The notes beneath the pieces are model-generated. The model saw only the letters and a list, made by a program, of their open reading frames with translations. It had not been told where the DNA came from and searched no databases. A stretch of DNA of 64,000 bases from a bacterium (GTDB lineage Bacteria > Cyanobacteriota > Vampirovibrionia > Gastranaerophilales > Gastranaerophilaceae). Positions 1 to 8,829 of the stretch are shown in pieces. The position numbers were made by a program, and so were the translations under genes. How positions within the stretch are numbered: the stretch's first letter is position 1; every line of letters starts with the position of its first letter. The stretch spans positions 124,001 through 188,000 of the forward strand of contig JAFXHF010000016.1 in NCBI GenBank assembly GCA_017536545.1, given 5' to 3'.

Positions 1-2
1 GT

Positions 3-452
3 GGAAGAAAACCATGGAAACAAAAAGGTACTGGTAGAGCAAGAGCTGGTTCTCTTCGTTCACCATTATTCGCAGGCGGTGGTGTAATCTTCGGACCAAA
101 ACCAAGAAGCTTTGCGTTCAATATGCCTCAAAAAGCTAGACAATTAGCTCTTAAATCAGCATTGTCAGCTAGAGAAGCACAAATCGTTGTAGTTAAAGAT
201 TTCTCAACAATCACTGAACCAAAAACAAAATTAATGGTTAGTGCTTTGAAATCTCTTAACGTAAGCGGAAAAGTTTTAATCGTTGCAAATACAAAAGCTG
301 ATGAAAATGCTAACTTAGAATTATCAGCAAGAAATATTCCAAGCGTAAAACTTTTATTACCAACAAACTTAAATGTGAAAGATTTATTGGAAGCTGATTT
401 TGTTGTTATGACTGAATCTGCTGTAAATGAAATTACAGAAAGGTTACAATAA
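3..452 (+). CDS. rplD: 50S ribosomal protein L4, 3' part
   Basis: The reading frame is open from base 3, so the 5' end lies outside the window. The first visible residues, PWKQKGTGRARAGSLRSP, are the conserved L4 loop that reaches into the peptide exit tunnel, and FGPKPRSFAF follows. L4 binds 23S rRNA and in some bacteria represses its own operon. The stop codon overlaps the rplW start by one base (TAATG), which suggests translational coupling. About 150 of the usual 200 or so residues are present. Identification is by conserved motif and by operon position. Confidence 0.97.
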   Translation, partial: GRKPWKQKGTGRARAGSLRSPLFAGGGVIFGPKPRSFAFNMPQKARQLALKSALSAREAQIVVVKDFSTITEPKTKLMVSALKSLNVSGKVLIVANTKADENANLELSARNIPSVKLLLPTNLNVKDLLEADFVVMTESAVNEITERLQ

Positions 453-748
453 TGAGTAAAGAAACAGAAAGACTATATGACGTAATTAAAAAATCATTAA
501 TTACAGAAAAATCAGTGGCAGCAACAGAAAATGCACAATATACTTTCGAAGTAAGAAAAGATGCAACAAAAATTGAAATTGCTAAAGCTGTAGAATTAGC
601 TTTTCCAGGCAGAAAAGTTACAAAAGTAAGAACAATTTATATGCCATCTCACGAAAAAAGAATGGGCTACAAATTCGGTAGAACTGATTCATCTAAAAAA
701 GCAGTTGTAACTATCGAAGGCGAACCAATCGAATTCATGGGAATTTAG
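452..748 (+). CDS. rplW: 50S ribosomal protein L23
   Basis: This 98-aa protein has the L23 pattern: an N-terminal VIKKSLITEKS, YTFEVRKDATK, then IYMPSHEKRMGYKFGRT. L23 sits at the tunnel exit and docks trigger factor and SRP. The length is normal for bacterial L23. The start overlaps the rplD stop by one base, with AGG about 8 bases upstream. A 75-base spacer follows before rplB, wider than in most S10 operons. Confidence 0.97.
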   Translation: MSKETERLYDVIKKSLITEKSVAATENAQYTFEVRKDATKIEIAKAVELAFPGRKVTKVRTIYMPSHEKRMGYKFGRTDSSKKAVVTIEGEPIEFMGI

Positions 749-823
749 TGGATTTTGAACAGTCAATAATCCAATACAAAACAAGTAAGTACAAAAGCCA
801 AGTAAATAGTAGGAGAAAATAAA

Positions 824-1651
824 ATGGCTATTAAGAAAATTAATCCGACGTCTCCGGGACAAAGAGGCATGACAAGAAGTGATTACCAAGAAATCACTAC
901 TTCAACTCCTGAAAAATCTTTATTAAGATCATTGAAAAAAACAGCAGGAAGAAATAACACTGGTAGAATTACATGTCGTCACAAAGGCGGCGGTGTAAAA
1001 AGATCATACCGTGTAATTGACTTTAAAAGAGATAAATTTGGCGTACCAGCAACAGTTAAAACTATTGAGTACGATCCAAACAGAAACGTAAGAATTTCAC
1101 TATGTTTCTACGCTGATGGTGAAAAAAGATATATCTTGACTCCAGAAGGTTTAAACGTAGGTGATGTAATCGTTAGTGGTCCAGAAGCTCCAGTTCAAAC
1201 TGGTAACGCTCTTCCACTAGAATTGATTCCGTTAGGTTCTATCGTTCACAACGTTGAATTGAATCCAGGTCGTGGCGGAGTTATGGTTAGATCAGCTGGT
1301 AACTCAGCTCAAGTAATGGCTAAAGAAGGTAACTATGTAACTATTAAATTACCTTCAGGTGAAATGAGAATGGTAAGAAAAGAATGTATGGCTACTATCG
1401 GTACATTAGGTAACTCAGAATTCAAAAACTTATCAATCGGTAAAGCTGGTAGAAAACGTTACATGGGCATCAGACCAACTGTACGTGGTGTAACAATGAA
1501 CCCTTGCGATCACCCTCACGGTGGTGGTGAAGGTAAAACTGGTCCTGGTGGACACCCTAAAACACCTTGGGGTAAACCAGCTCTAGGTTACAAAACTCGT
1601 AAAAAAGGTAAAGCTTCTGATAAATTAATCGTTAGAAGACGTAAAAAGTAA
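824..1651 (+). CDS. rplB: 50S ribosomal protein L2
   Basis: This is a full-length L2 of 275 aa. It shows the RNA-binding core ([17 protein letters not shown]) and the C-terminal peptidyl-transferase region [14 protein letters not shown], which contains the essential histidine. The start is preceded by AGGAG at about 813-817. L2 is needed for subunit joining and peptidyl transfer. The gene is followed by a terminator-like hairpin (1665-1699) before rpsS, which is unexpected in the middle of this operon. Confidence 0.98.
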   Translation: MAIKKINPTSPGQRGMTRSDYQEITTSTPEKSLLRSLKKTAGRNNTGRITCRHKGGGVKRSYRVIDFKRDKFGVPATVKTIEYDPNRNVRISLCFYADGEKRYILTPEGLNVGDVIVSGPEAPVQTGNALPLELIPLGSIVHNVELNPGRGGVMVRSAGNSAQVMAKEGNYVTIKLPSGEMRMVRKECMATIGTLGNSEFKNLSIGKAGRKRYMGIRPTVRGVTMNPCDHPHGGGEGKTGPGGHPKTPWGKPALGYKTRKKGKASDKLIVRRRKK

Positions 1652-1664
1652 CAAATAATTAAAT

Positions 1665-1699
1665 AGGGCTTTAAGCCAACAAGATTTAAAGCCCTTTTT
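1665..1699 (+). terminator. Terminator-like hairpin between rplB and rpsS
   Basis: GGGCTTTAA pairs perfectly with TTAAAGCCC across an 11-base loop and is followed by TTTTT. This is a classic intrinsic terminator shape inside a ribosomal protein operon. It may act as an attenuator that sets the ratio of upstream to downstream genes. The structure is seen directly; the function is inferred. Confidence 0.6.
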
Positions 1700-1730
1700 A
1701 AAATAACAATAAACAATAAAGGAGAAATAA

Positions 1731-2009
1731 ATGGCACGTTCATTAAAAAAAGGTGCATATGTAGAAGAAGCTCTACAAAGAAAAATCGATAAAATGAATG
1801 CAAATTCAGAAAAGAAAGTTATCAAAACTTGGTCAAGAGCATCAATGATTGTACCTGATATGTTAAACCATACAATTGCTGTTCACAATGGTAAAACTCA
1901 CGTACCAGTATATGTAACAGAACAAATGGTAGGACATAAATTGGGCGAATTTGCACCTACAAGATTATTCAAAGGTCACGCTGGTGCAGATAAAGCGAAA
2001 AAGAGATAA
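1731..2009 (+). CDS. rpsS: 30S ribosomal protein S19
   Basis: This 92-aa protein has the S19 signatures [27 protein letters not shown] and [17 protein letters not shown]19 lies in the 30S head and contacts S13 and the A-site tRNA region. The ATG has a good GGAG ribosome binding site at about 1721-1724. It follows the terminator-like hairpin after rplB, so read-through or an unseen promoter is needed to express it. Confidence 0.98.
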   Translation: MARSLKKGAYVEEALQRKIDKMNANSEKKVIKTWSRASMIVPDMLNHTIAVHNGKTHVPVYVTEQMVGHKLGEFAPTRLFKGHAGADKAKKR

Positions 2010-2052
2010 GAATCTCAAAAAGTGATATCTATATTAAATAAAGGATAAAAAA

Positions 2053-2391
2053 ATGGAAGCAAAAGCAAGACAAACAGACATAAAAATGACAGCAAGAAAA
2101 CTTCGTAGAGTAATCAACGAAGTAAGAGGTAAAGCTGTTATTGAAGCTCAAGATATGTTACGTTTTATGCCTTACTTCGCAGCAAGAGTTGTTGAAAAGA
2201 ACTTGAAAGCTGCAGTTGCAAACGCTCGTGAGCAATATGGCGTAGCTCCAGAATCATTAAAGATTTCTCAAATCTTTGCTGATGAGAGTGTTACTTACAA
2301 ACGTGCAAGAACAAGAGCACAAGGTCGTATGTATTCAAGAATGAAACGTACATCACACCTTACATTAGTAGTTAGTGATACAACAAAATAG
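2053..2391 (+). CDS. rplV: 50S ribosomal protein L22
   Basis: This 112-aa protein has the L22 core (TARKLRRVINEVRGK) and the C-terminal tunnel hairpin (YKRARTRAQGRMYSRMKRTSH). L22 lines the exit tunnel opposite L4, and its hairpin is the usual macrolide-resistance site. The order rpsS-rplV-rpsC is the standard S10 order. Only 12 bases separate it from rpsC. Confidence 0.97.
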   Translation: MEAKARQTDIKMTARKLRRVINEVRGKAVIEAQDMLRFMPYFAARVVEKNLKAAVANAREQYGVAPESLKISQIFADESVTYKRARTRAQGRMYSRMKRTSHLTLVVSDTTK

Positions 2392-2403
2392 GAAAGTAAT
2401 AAA

Positions 2404-3126
2404 ATGGGACAAAAAACACATCCAACCGGATTTAGAGTAGGTATAATTCAACCTTGGGCAAGCACATGGTTTGCAAAGGTTAGAGACTACGCAGTATTCG
2501 TAGCAGAAGATGCTAAAATCAGAAAATTCGTTAAGAAAAAACTATATGCAGCTGGCGTATCAAGAATCTTGATTGCTAGAAAAGCACAAAATACAACAAT
2601 CACAGTTGTAACAGCAAAACCTGGTATAGTTGTTGGTCGTGGTGGTCAAGGTATCGATGAACTTCGTCAAGAAGTAACAAAATACATCGGCAGACCTGTT
2701 ATCATCAACGTTGTAGAAGTTGCAAGAATTGATGCAGATGCTCAATTAGTTGCAGAATCTATCGCTCAACAATTAGAAAAACGTATTGCATTCAGAAGAG
2801 CTATGAAACAAGCTATGCAAAGAACAATGCGTTCAGGCGTTCAAGGTATCAAAGTTATGGTATCAGGACGTTTGGGTGGTGCTGAAATCGCTCGTTCAGA
2901 ATGGGCTAAAGAAGGAAGAATTCCTCTTCAAACTCTAAGAGCTGATGTTGATTTCGGTTTCACAGAAGCTGATACAATCATGGGTAAAATTGGTGTTAAA
3001 GTTTGGATCTTCAAAGGCAACTTAATGCCTGGTGAAATGGCAGACCAAAACATCAAAGTTAAAAGTGGTAAGGACAACGCTGAAAAAGGCGCAAGACGTC
3101 CAAGACGTAGCAGAAATGCTGAATAG
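2404..3126 (+). CDS. rpsC: 30S ribosomal protein S3
   Basis: This is a 240-aa S3 protein. It begins [14 protein letters not shown], carries the KH-domain GxxG-like stretch [13 protein letters not shown], and has the C-terminal domain [15 protein letters not shown]3 forms part of the mRNA entry helicase with S4 and S5. The basic C-terminal tail ([11 protein letters not shown]) is typical. The start has only a weak upstream GGAAAG about 8 bases away, so translation is probably coupled to rplV. Confidence 0.98.
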   Translation: MGQKTHPTGFRVGIIQPWASTWFAKVRDYAVFVAEDAKIRKFVKKKLYAAGVSRILIARKAQNTTITVVTAKPGIVVGRGGQGIDELRQEVTKYIGRPVIINVVEVARIDADAQLVAESIAQQLEKRIAFRRAMKQAMQRTMRSGVQGIKVMVSGRLGGAEIARSEWAKEGRIPLQTLRADVDFGFTEADTIMGKIGVKVWIFKGNLMPGEMADQNIKVKSGKDNAEKGARRPRRSRNAE

Positions 3127-3169
3127 GCACGGAAGCTAATAGGTATAAAAATAATAGGAGCAAAATATA

Positions 3170-3589
3170 ATGTTACAGCCTAAAAAAACAAAATACCGCA
3201 AAATGATGAAAGGCAGAATGAAAGGTACTGAAACTAGAGGTACAAAACTTGAATTCGGTCAATACGCTCTACAAGCAGTTGAGCCAGGTTGGATTACCAG
3301 CCGTCAAATCGAGGCAGCACGTCGTGCTATGACTCGTGAAATCAAACGTGGCGGTAACGTTTGGATTAAAATATTCCCAGATAAACCAATTACAGCAAAA
3401 CCAGCTGAAACTCGTATGGGTTCTGGTAAAGGTAACGTGGAATACTGGGTTGCAGTTGTTAAACCAAATAGATTATTATTTGAACTTGACTATTTCGATA
3501 GAAACATCGCAGTTAGAGCTTTAGAACTTGCTGCACAAAAACTTCCTATCAAAGTTAAGATCGTTGAACAACCAAGAGAACAAGCATAA
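3170..3589 (+). CDS. rplP: 50S ribosomal protein L16
   Basis: This 139-aa L16 begins [19 protein letters not shown] and contains [13 protein letters not shown] and the RMGSGKG motif near the tRNA elbow contact. The length is normal. AGGAG precedes the ATG by about 8 bases. It is followed by a structured spacer (3600-3639) before rpmC. Confidence 0.98.
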   Translation: MLQPKKTKYRKMMKGRMKGTETRGTKLEFGQYALQAVEPGWITSRQIEAARRAMTREIKRGGNVWIKIFPDKPITAKPAETRMGSGKGNVEYWVAVVKPNRLLFELDYFDRNIAVRALELAAQKLPIKVKIVEQPREQA

Positions 3590-3599
3590 CAAAAAGCCA

Positions 3600-3639
3600 C
3601 ATCTTAACAAGAAGTTAATTCTTCGGGTCGGATAAGATG
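3600..3639 (+). ncRNA. Structured spacer between rplP and rpmC
   Basis: An outer stem CATCTTA/TAAGATG (3600-3606 with 3633-3639) encloses an inner hairpin AAGAA-GTTAA-TTCTT (3609-3623). It has no U-run, so it is not a standard terminator. It could be an RNA processing or stability element, or a ribosomal protein binding site. Only the pairing is seen; any role is inferred. Confidence 0.4.
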
Positions 3640-3666
3640 GGGAACAAGATAAAGGAAAAAAGTAAA

Positions 3667-3864
3667 ATGAAATTAAGTGAAATGCGTGAAAAAACAGTAG
3701 ATGAGTTACAAAATGCTATTGTTGATTGGAAGAAACAATTACTAGAAGCTAGATTGCAACTTTCAACTCACAAATTAGAAAATACAGCAAGTATTTCTAA
3801 AACTAAAAAACTTATCGCTCAAGCAAAAACAATAATAACAGAGAAAGGTGTACAAAATGCCTAA
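3667..3864 (+). CDS. rpmC: 50S ribosomal protein L29
   Basis: This is a 65-aa protein of the usual L29 length, starting [15 protein letters not shown] longer reading frame opens at 3637. I prefer the ATG at 3667 because the family begins with this motif and AAAGGA lies just upstream, whereas 3637 falls inside the spacer stem. The reading frame overlaps rpsQ by 8 bases. L29 sits near the tunnel exit beside L23. Confidence 0.93.
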   Translation: MKLSEMREKTVDELQNAIVDWKKQLLEARLQLSTHKLENTASISKTKKLIAQAKTIITEKGVQNA

Positions 3865-4102
3865 AAAAGAAAAACAAGGAATAGTAGTAAGCAGCAAAAT
3901 GGACAAGACAGTTGTTGTAAAAGTAGCTTCTTACGATCCACATCCAAAATACAAAAAAATTATGGAATCAAATAAAAACTACAAAGCTCACGATGAACAA
4001 AACGCTTGTGGTGAAGGCGATATCGTAAGAATCGTTGAATCAAAACCTATTTCAGGTGGCAAACGTTGGACAGTTGCTGAAATCGTTGAAAAAGCTAGAT
4101 AG
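3857..4102 (+). CDS. rpsQ: 30S ribosomal protein S17
   Basis: This is an 81-aa S17 protein with the family pattern [18 protein letters not shown] and [18 protein letters not shown]. An in-frame GTG at 3848 would add three residues. The ATG at 3857 is preferred because AAAGG lies 8 bases upstream of it. Overlap with rpmC suggests coupled translation. S17 binds 16S rRNA early in 30S assembly. Confidence 0.96.
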   Translation: MPKKEKQGIVVSSKMDKTVVVKVASYDPHPKYKKIMESNKNYKAHDEQNACGEGDIVRIVESKPISGGKRWTVAEIVEKAR

Positions 4103-4127
4103 TTTAAGGCGATACATAATAAAGTAG

Positions 4128-4161
4128 GTTGCAACATTACCATAGAGTAATGAGAGGCAAC
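4128..4161 (+). ncRNA. Stem-loop in the rpsQ-rplN spacer
   Basis: GTTGC (4128-4132) pairs with GCAAC (4157-4161), and inside it CATTAC (4135-4140) pairs with GTAATG (4147-4152). This is one of several hairpins found in the spacers of this operon. There is no U-run. The role is unknown. Confidence 0.35.
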
Positions 4162-4197
4162 AAAAGTAGTAAATTTAAATACTAAAAGGAAAGAAAA

Positions 4198-4566
4198 ATG
4201 ATACAACAAGAAACAAGACTAGAAGTAGCAGATAACACAGGTGCAAAACAATTGTTATGTATCCGTGTTATGGGAAGCTCAAATAAAAAATTTGCAGCAG
4301 TTGGCGATGTAATCGTTGCTTCTGTAAAAGATGCGACTCCAAATATGGCTGTGAAAAAAGGTGAAGTTGTTAAGGCTGTTGTTGTAAGAACTAAAGCAGA
4401 CATCAAACGTAATGATGGTTCAGTAATCAGATTTGATGAAAATGCTGCAGTTATTATTAACAAAGACGGCAACCCAAGAGGTACTCGTGTTTTCGGACCT
4501 GTTGCTCGTGAATTACGTGACAAAGGTTATATGAAAATAGTTTCTCTTGCACCAGAAGTTATCTAA
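4198..4566 (+). CDS. rplN: 50S ribosomal protein L14
   Basis: This 122-aa L14 starts [17 protein letters not shown] and contains [14 protein letters not shown] and [14 protein letters not shown]14 binds 23S rRNA at the subunit interface and is the docking site for RsfS. AAAGGAAAG precedes the ATG. The length is exactly that of the family. Confidence 0.98.
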   Translation: MIQQETRLEVADNTGAKQLLCIRVMGSSNKKFAAVGDVIVASVKDATPNMAVKKGEVVKAVVVRTKADIKRNDGSVIRFDENAAVIINKDGNPRGTRVFGPVARELRDKGYMKIVSLAPEVI

Positions 4567-4587
4567 TATACACAAGACCATGTAATA

Positions 4588-4609
4588 GACTTAGCTTTCG
4601 GGTTAAGTC
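4588..4609 (+). ncRNA. TTCG-loop hairpin between rplN and rplX
   Basis: GACTTAGCT pairs with GGTTAAGTC (with G-T wobbles) around a TTCG tetraloop. UUCG-type loops give unusually stable RNA hairpins. It lies in the spacer just before the rplX ribosome binding site. Pairing is seen; a regulatory role is inferred. Confidence 0.4.
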
Positions 4610-4640
4610 AGTCCATGAAAGATAAAACCAGGAGAAAAAA

Positions 4641-4979
4641 ATGACAAACAAAGATAAAAAAAGCTTACATGTAAAAACAAGTGACAGAGTCGTTGTTATT
4701 GCAGGTAAAGACAAAGGAAAAATCGGTAACGTAAAAAAAGTTGACCTTGAAAAAGGCAGAGTAATCGTTGAAGGTGCTAATATGGTAACTAAAGCACAAA
4801 AACCTCAACCTGCTGCTGGTATCCAAGGTGGTTTAATCAAACTTGAAGCTCCAATCGATTCTTCAAACGTTATGATTATTTGCCCAGCTTGTGAAAAAGC
4901 TACAAGAGTTGAAATGAAAGTTATCGACAGTAAAAAAGTTCGCGTTTGTAAAAAATGCGGTGAACAGCTAGATGCTTAA
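4641..4979 (+). CDS. rplX: 50S ribosomal protein L24
   Basis: This 112-aa L24 has the KOW-type N-terminus (VVVIAGKDKGKIGNVKKV). It also has a C-terminal zinc-ribbon-like region with CPAC and CKKC pairs, as in many bacterial L24 proteins. L24 is an assembly initiator at the exit tunnel. AGGAG precedes the start by 8 bases. Confidence 0.97.
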   Translation: MTNKDKKSLHVKTSDRVVVIAGKDKGKIGNVKKVDLEKGRVIVEGANMVTKAQKPQPAAGIQGGLIKLEAPIDSSNVMIICPACEKATRVEMKVIDSKKVRVCKKCGEQLDA

Positions 4980-5026
4980 TGTGTAAGCAATTACGACATT
5001 AATACCAATAGTAAAGGAAAAGAAAA

Positions 5027-5575
5027 ATGACAGTAACAAAAAATTTAAGAACTAAATATCAAGAAGATGTAGTTCCAGCTATGAAAGAAAAGTTTGGCTA
5101 CACAAATGATCACCAAGTACCAAAACTAGTTAAGATTGTTCTTAACATGGGTGTTGGTGAAGCTTCTCACAACTCAAAGATTGCTGAAGCTATTGAAGCT
5201 CAATTAACTAAAATTGCTGGTCAAAAAGCAGTAGTTACAAAAGCTAAAAAATCAATCGCTTCATACAAATTGAGAGAAGGTATGCCGGTTGGAGCAATGG
5301 CAACATTGCGTGGCGAAAGAATGTATGATTTCTTACAAAAACTTATCTGTGTTGTACTACCAAGAATTCGTGACTTCCGTGGTATCAGTGCAAAAAGTTT
5401 TGACGGTCGAGGAAACTATACATTAGGCTTGAAAGAACAAGCTCTATTCCCTGAAATCACTTATGAAGAAGTAGATTTAGTTAAGGGTATGAACGTTTCA
5501 GTTATCACAACTGCTGGAACAGATGAAGAGGCAAGAGAGTTATTAAGACTCTTAGGAATGCCTTTCAAAAAGTAG
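5027..5575 (+). CDS. rplE: 50S ribosomal protein L5
   Basis: This is a 182-aa L5 protein with [29 protein letters not shown] and the C-terminal [18 protein letters not shown]5 binds 5S rRNA and contacts the P-site tRNA. The length is normal. A 30-base spacer with AAGGAG leads to rpsN. Confidence 0.98.
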   Translation: MTVTKNLRTKYQEDVVPAMKEKFGYTNDHQVPKLVKIVLNMGVGEASHNSKIAEAIEAQLTKIAGQKAVVTKAKKSIASYKLREGMPVGAMATLRGERMYDFLQKLICVVLPRIRDFRGISAKSFDGRGNYTLGLKEQALFPEITYEEVDLVKGMNVSVITTAGTDEEARELLRLLGMPFKK

Positions 5576-5605
5576 TAATTATTAAGGACAGCAAAGGAGA
5601 AATTC

Positions 5606-5812
5606 ATGGCTAAGAAAGCGATGATTAACAAAGAACTTAAACGTCAAAAACTTGCTGCTGCAGGAAAATACCCAACAGTAAGACTACACAACAGATGCTC
5701 TATCTGTGGTAGACCTCACGGTTTTCATAGAGATTTCGGTTTGTGCAGAATTTGTTTAAGAAAAATGGCTCACCAAGGTTTATTACCAGGTGTTACAAAA
5801 GCAAGCTGGTAG
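5606..5812 (+). CDS. rpsN: 30S ribosomal protein S14, zinc-binding type
   Basis: This is a 68-aa short S14. It carries two CxxC pairs (CSICGRP and [12 protein letters not shown]) that form the zinc site, which makes it the C+ type rather than the 100-aa C- type. AAAGGAG precedes the ATG. The ribosomal operon is broken directly after this gene by a terminator (5841-5871) and an inverted gene. Confidence 0.97.
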   Translation: MAKKAMINKELKRQKLAAAGKYPTVRLHNRCSICGRPHGFHRDFGLCRICLRKMAHQGLLPGVTKASW

Positions 5813-5840
5813 GTTTGATAGAGCTATTATCTAAGTTAAT

Positions 5841-5871
5841 AAAAAAGAGCGACTAAACAGTCGCTCTTTTT
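5841..5871. terminator. Bidirectional terminator after rpsN
   Basis: GAGCGACT and AGTCGCTC form an 8-bp perfect stem with a 4-base loop. It is flanked by AAAAAA on one side and TTTTT on the other. It can end rpsN transcription and also that of the convergent gene at 5888-6940. Confidence 0.85.
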
Positions 5872-5887
5872 GTAATTTATTTTTTAT

Positions 5888-6940
5888 TTAGAATACACAT
5901 TTAGCTTTTTCAATTAGAGTTTGAAGTAAAGATAAAGCTGCATCATAGTTTGCATTTTGATTATCTCGTGGAATTTGTGATAATAAAGCTATTTGTTCTT
6001 TTGTGAGATTAGTTACATCTAGCTCCATTAAGTCTTTTTGAGCCTTGGTAAATTCTGTTGAACCTTTTTTGCCAAATAGTGTTAATCCAAAAGGTGGTCC
6101 ATTATAAGATTCGCCATATGTAATTGTAACGTAAGTTCTTCCTTTGTAATTACCTGAGGTGATTTTAGGAAGTCCATCTGTTAATTTTGCAGAACTATGC
6201 CCAGGTGCAGTGCAACCAGATGTTAGACCTTCTGCTGCCTTGTGGTTTAGAGGACTTGCGATGTTGTTATCTTTGTTAACTATTCTGATTTGGAATCCGC
6301 CACCACCAGTATTATCACTCATTACGACTAAATCAGCATCATCTGAGTATGTATGAGGTTTTATACCAGAGTTTTTACCAAATACATTTTCGATTGATTC
6401 TTCTATTGTTTTTCCTGCAGTTTTTGACTTTGCAAATAAGGAATCACAATATTCGATGTACAATTTTGTGGCAGTGATTTGGTCTTTATTTGCAATAGCT
6501 TCTTGGATATTTTGAGGAAGTTTTTCGATGTCTGTTCCATGTTGTAAATTTAATGCGAAACCTCTATCGTAATTAAGTTTTTGAATTTCTTGTAACTTTG
6601 CCAATCTATCCTTTTTCTTTGGTAATTTGAGTGCATCATTAATATGTTGTGTAACTTTTTCTATATCAAAAAGTTCTCCCATTTTTTCATCAAGATATGA
6701 GCTTTCATATCTATTTTTGATATTTTTGACTAATTTATCAATTTCTTTTGATAAAGTTCTACCTTTTGAATATAAGATACCTCCAACAGTAGCTGCAGTT
6801 AAACCAATAGCCGCAGTGGTTCCAATTACTACCTTTTGATTTGTTGATAATCCTTGTTTTTCCTTTGGTTGTTCTTCTGATTGTGGATATGGATTAGTAA
6901 TTGGATGTGGTGGTGTTTTTACTACAATTTTATCAATCAT
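5888..6940 (-). CDS. Unknown membrane-anchored protein inserted in the ribosomal operon
   Basis: I do not recognise this 350-aa protein. It has a proline-rich N-terminus, one hydrophobic segment at about residues 34-55 (VVIGTTAAIGLTAATVGGIL), then a lysine-rich helical region. The C-terminal half contains GGGGFQIRIVNKD and TYVTITYGESYNGPPFG. Topology suggests a short N-tail and a large soluble domain. The start has AGGAAG 5 bases upstream and its own promoter. The gene lies inverted between rpsN and rpsH, which are normally adjacent, so it was probably inserted later. No catalytic motif is evident. Confidence 0.75.
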   Translation of the reverse strand: MIDKIVVKTPPHPITNPYPQSEEQPKEKQGLSTNQKVVIGTTAAIGLTAATVGGILYSKGRTLSKEIDKLVKNIKNRYESSYLDEKMGELFDIEKVTQHINDALKLPKKKDRLAKLQEIQKLNYDRGFALNLQHGTDIEKLPQNIQEAIANKDQITATKLYIEYCDSLFAKSKTAGKTIEESIENVFGKNSGIKPHTYSDDADLVVMSDNTGGGGFQIRIVNKDNNIASPLNHKAAEGLTSGCTAPGHSSAKLTDGLPKITSGNYKGRTYVTITYGESYNGPPFGLTLFGKKGSTEFTKAQKDLMELDVTNLTKEQIALLSQIPRDNQNANYDAALSLLQTLIEKAKCVF

Positions 6941-6980
6941 AAAACTTCCTTTTATTTTATACCTAATTCTATAAAAGCTT

Positions 6981-7009
6981 ATTATAAATAAATTTTGATA
7001 GTTTTATAA
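6981..7009 (-). promoter_or_regulatory. Promoter for the inverted gene in the ribosomal operon
   Basis: On the minus strand a perfect -10 TATAAT (6981-6986) lies 17 bases from a weak -35 TTATAA (7004-7009). It gives a 5' leader of roughly 33 bases to the ATG at 6940. Confidence 0.45.
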
Positions 7010-7038
7010 TTTATGTGAATAAATATTAATTAGCACGC

Positions 7039-7067
7039 TTGTAATCTGTAAATCTTCATGATAGTAT
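7039..7067 (+). promoter_or_regulatory. Candidate promoter for rpsH-rplF-rplR
   Basis: TTGTAA (7039-7044), a 17-base spacer, then TAGTAT (7062-7067). Each hexamer matches 4 of 6 consensus positions. A promoter is expected here because the preceding terminator and inverted gene cut rpsH off from upstream transcription. Confidence 0.35.
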
Positions 7068-7189
7068 GGTTGTACAGTTCCAGACTGCTGAAAGAAGCTT
7101 TCTAGTAAAGCAACAATTAATTCAGTAAGTGGTGTAATAGTTAATAGGATACTGCTCTATAACTGTGGAGTAAGTCCGGAGGAATTCTA

Positions 7190-7585
7190 ATGAATACAGA
7201 TCCAATAGCAGATATGCTAACAAGAATCAGAAACGCTAACACTGTTTCACATGCAACAGTTGAAGTTCCAGCTTCAAAATTAAAAGTTCAATTAGCTAAA
7301 CTTTTAAAAGAAGAAGGTTTCATCGCTGATTACGAAGTGAAAGAAGAAGGCAATTTCAAAGTTATCGTTATCACATTGAAATATGAAGCTAACGGTAAAC
7401 CAGTTATTACAAAATTACAACGTGTTTCAAAACCTGGTTTAAGACACTACTCAAAAGCTAAAAACTTAGAAAAAGTTTTAGGCGGTATGGGTATTGCTGT
7501 TGTTTCAACACCAAAAGGTTTGTTGACAGACAGAAAAGCTAGAAAAGAAAACGTTGGTGGTGAAGTTCTTTGCTACGTATACTAA
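7190..7585 (+). CDS. rpsH: 30S ribosomal protein S8
   Basis: This 131-aa S8 starts [17 protein letters not shown] and ends with [23 protein letters not shown]8 is a primary 16S rRNA binder and, in enteric bacteria, the spc operon repressor. GGAGGAATT precedes the ATG. It restarts the ribosomal gene series after the inverted insertion. Confidence 0.98.
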   Translation: MNTDPIADMLTRIRNANTVSHATVEVPASKLKVQLAKLLKEEGFIADYEVKEEGNFKVIVITLKYEANGKPVITKLQRVSKPGLRHYSKAKNLEKVLGGMGIAVVSTPKGLLTDRKARKENVGGEVLCYVY

Positions 7586-7689
7586 TGCGTAAGCTGATGT
7601 GTAGAACAAAGTCACAAAGTAGAACGTCAGGTGCAATTGGTAGAAAAGCCTGATAATTTGTAGAAATATACCACAAGGAGAAAATTAAA

Positions 7690-8229
7690 ATGTCAAGAAT
7701 TGGTAAAAAACCTATCGAAGTTCCTCAAGGCGTTGAGGTATCTTTCGTAGATAACGTATTTACAGCAAAAGGACCTTTAGGTACTGAAGTTGTAAATGTT
7801 CGTCCAGAAATTAATGTTGCTATCGAAGGCAACCAAATTGTTTTAACTAAAGCAGTTGATACACGTGAAGCTGGTGCTTTATATGGTTTATCAAGAACTT
7901 TAGTTGCAAACGCAGTTACTGGTGTAAAAGAAGGTTTCACTAAAAACTTAGAAATCGTTGGTGTAGGTTACCGTGCAAACATGGAAGGTTCTAACCTAAA
8001 CATGGCTCTAGGTTACTCTCACCCAGTTATCATCGTTCCTCCAGCAGGTATTACAATTTCTGTTGAAGCTAACACAAAAATCACTGTTAAAGGTTCTAAC
8101 AAACAAACAGTTGGTGACGTTGCAGCTTTAATTAGATCAAAACGTAAACCTGAAGTATACAAAGGAAAAGGTGTTAAATACGAAGGCGAATACATCAGAC
8201 GTAAAGCTGGTAAAGCTGGTAAAAAATAA
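7690..8229 (+). CDS. rplF: 50S ribosomal protein L6
   Basis: This 179-aa L6 begins MSRIGKKPIEVPQGVEV and contains the C-terminal motif IRSKRKPEVYKGKGVKYEGE. L6 lies by the sarcin-ricin loop. AAGGAG precedes the ATG. The 104-base spacer before it and the 204-base spacer after it are long for an spc operon. Confidence 0.98.
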   Translation: MSRIGKKPIEVPQGVEVSFVDNVFTAKGPLGTEVVNVRPEINVAIEGNQIVLTKAVDTREAGALYGLSRTLVANAVTGVKEGFTKNLEIVGVGYRANMEGSNLNMALGYSHPVIIVPPAGITISVEANTKITVKGSNKQTVGDVAALIRSKRKPEVYKGKGVKYEGEYIRRKAGKAGKK

Positions 8230-8270
8230 GATAGATATTGTTTTGTATTGCAAAACTTACATATATCTTA

Positions 8271-8309
8271 TTCTGAACTTGATTCAGGATCTCATTATTG
8301 CAATGAGAT
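8271..8309. repeat. REP-like double hairpin after rplF
   Basis: Two adjacent small palindromes are present: CTGAA-CTTGA-TTCAG, then ATCTCATT-ATTGC-AATGAGAT with an 8-bp perfect stem. The arrangement resembles the short dispersed intergenic hairpins (REP-like) found in several phyla. Only one copy is seen in this window, so membership of a family cannot be shown here. Confidence 0.35.
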
Positions 8310-8433
8310 TAAACTACAAAAACCCCTGTCAGTGTTAAGACTTGCACAGGTAGCATAAATAGTAAAACAAAAGCCCACATAAACCCTTGAAGTGGTTTTT
8401 CAAGAAGGTTTGGGTAACGAAAGGAAAATAAAA

Positions 8434-8802
8434 ATGATTAAACAAAAAGAAAGAAAACCATTAGTTCAAAAAAGACACAGATCAATCAGAGTTAAAATTT
8501 CTGGTACAGCTGAATTCCCAAGACTAGCTGTTTACAGAAGTACAAAACACATCTATGCTCAATTGATCGATGACGTTAACCATGTAACATTAGCAGCAGC
8601 TTCTTCAAATGACAAAGATTTGAAAGAAAAATTAGCTCACGGTGGTAACATCGAAGCAGCTAAAGTTGTTGGTGAAGCTATTGCTCAAAAAGCTAAAAAA
8701 GCTGGTGTTGAATGTGTTGTATTCGACCGTGGCGGTTTCTTATACCATGGTAGAATTGCAGCATTAGCAGATGCAGCTAGAGAAGCTGGTTTAATGTTCT
8801 AA
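8434..8802 (+). CDS. rplR: 50S ribosomal protein L18
   Basis: This is a 122-aa L18 protein with the basic N-terminus and the core [19 protein letters not shown], and [26 protein letters not shown] at the C-terminus. L18 carries 5S rRNA into the large subunit. A longer frame opens at 8392. The ATG at 8434 has AAAGGAAA just upstream and matches the family start. It is the last ribosomal gene here: the expected rpsE does not follow, and a strong terminator does. Confidence 0.96.
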   Translation: MIKQKERKPLVQKRHRSIRVKISGTAEFPRLAVYRSTKHIYAQLIDDVNHVTLAAASSNDKDLKEKLAHGGNIEAAKVVGEAIAQKAKKAGVECVVFDRGGFLYHGRIAALADAAREAGLMF

Positions 8803-8829
8803 TCTTTGAACAAAGGTTATAGAAATTTG

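Noticed and set aside
3637-3666. Longer start for L29 at 3637
   Set aside because: It falls in the spacer stem, has no ribosome binding site, and adds residues absent from the family.
4182-4523. 113-aa minus-strand frame over rplN
   Set aside because: It is antisense to a certain ribosomal protein gene.
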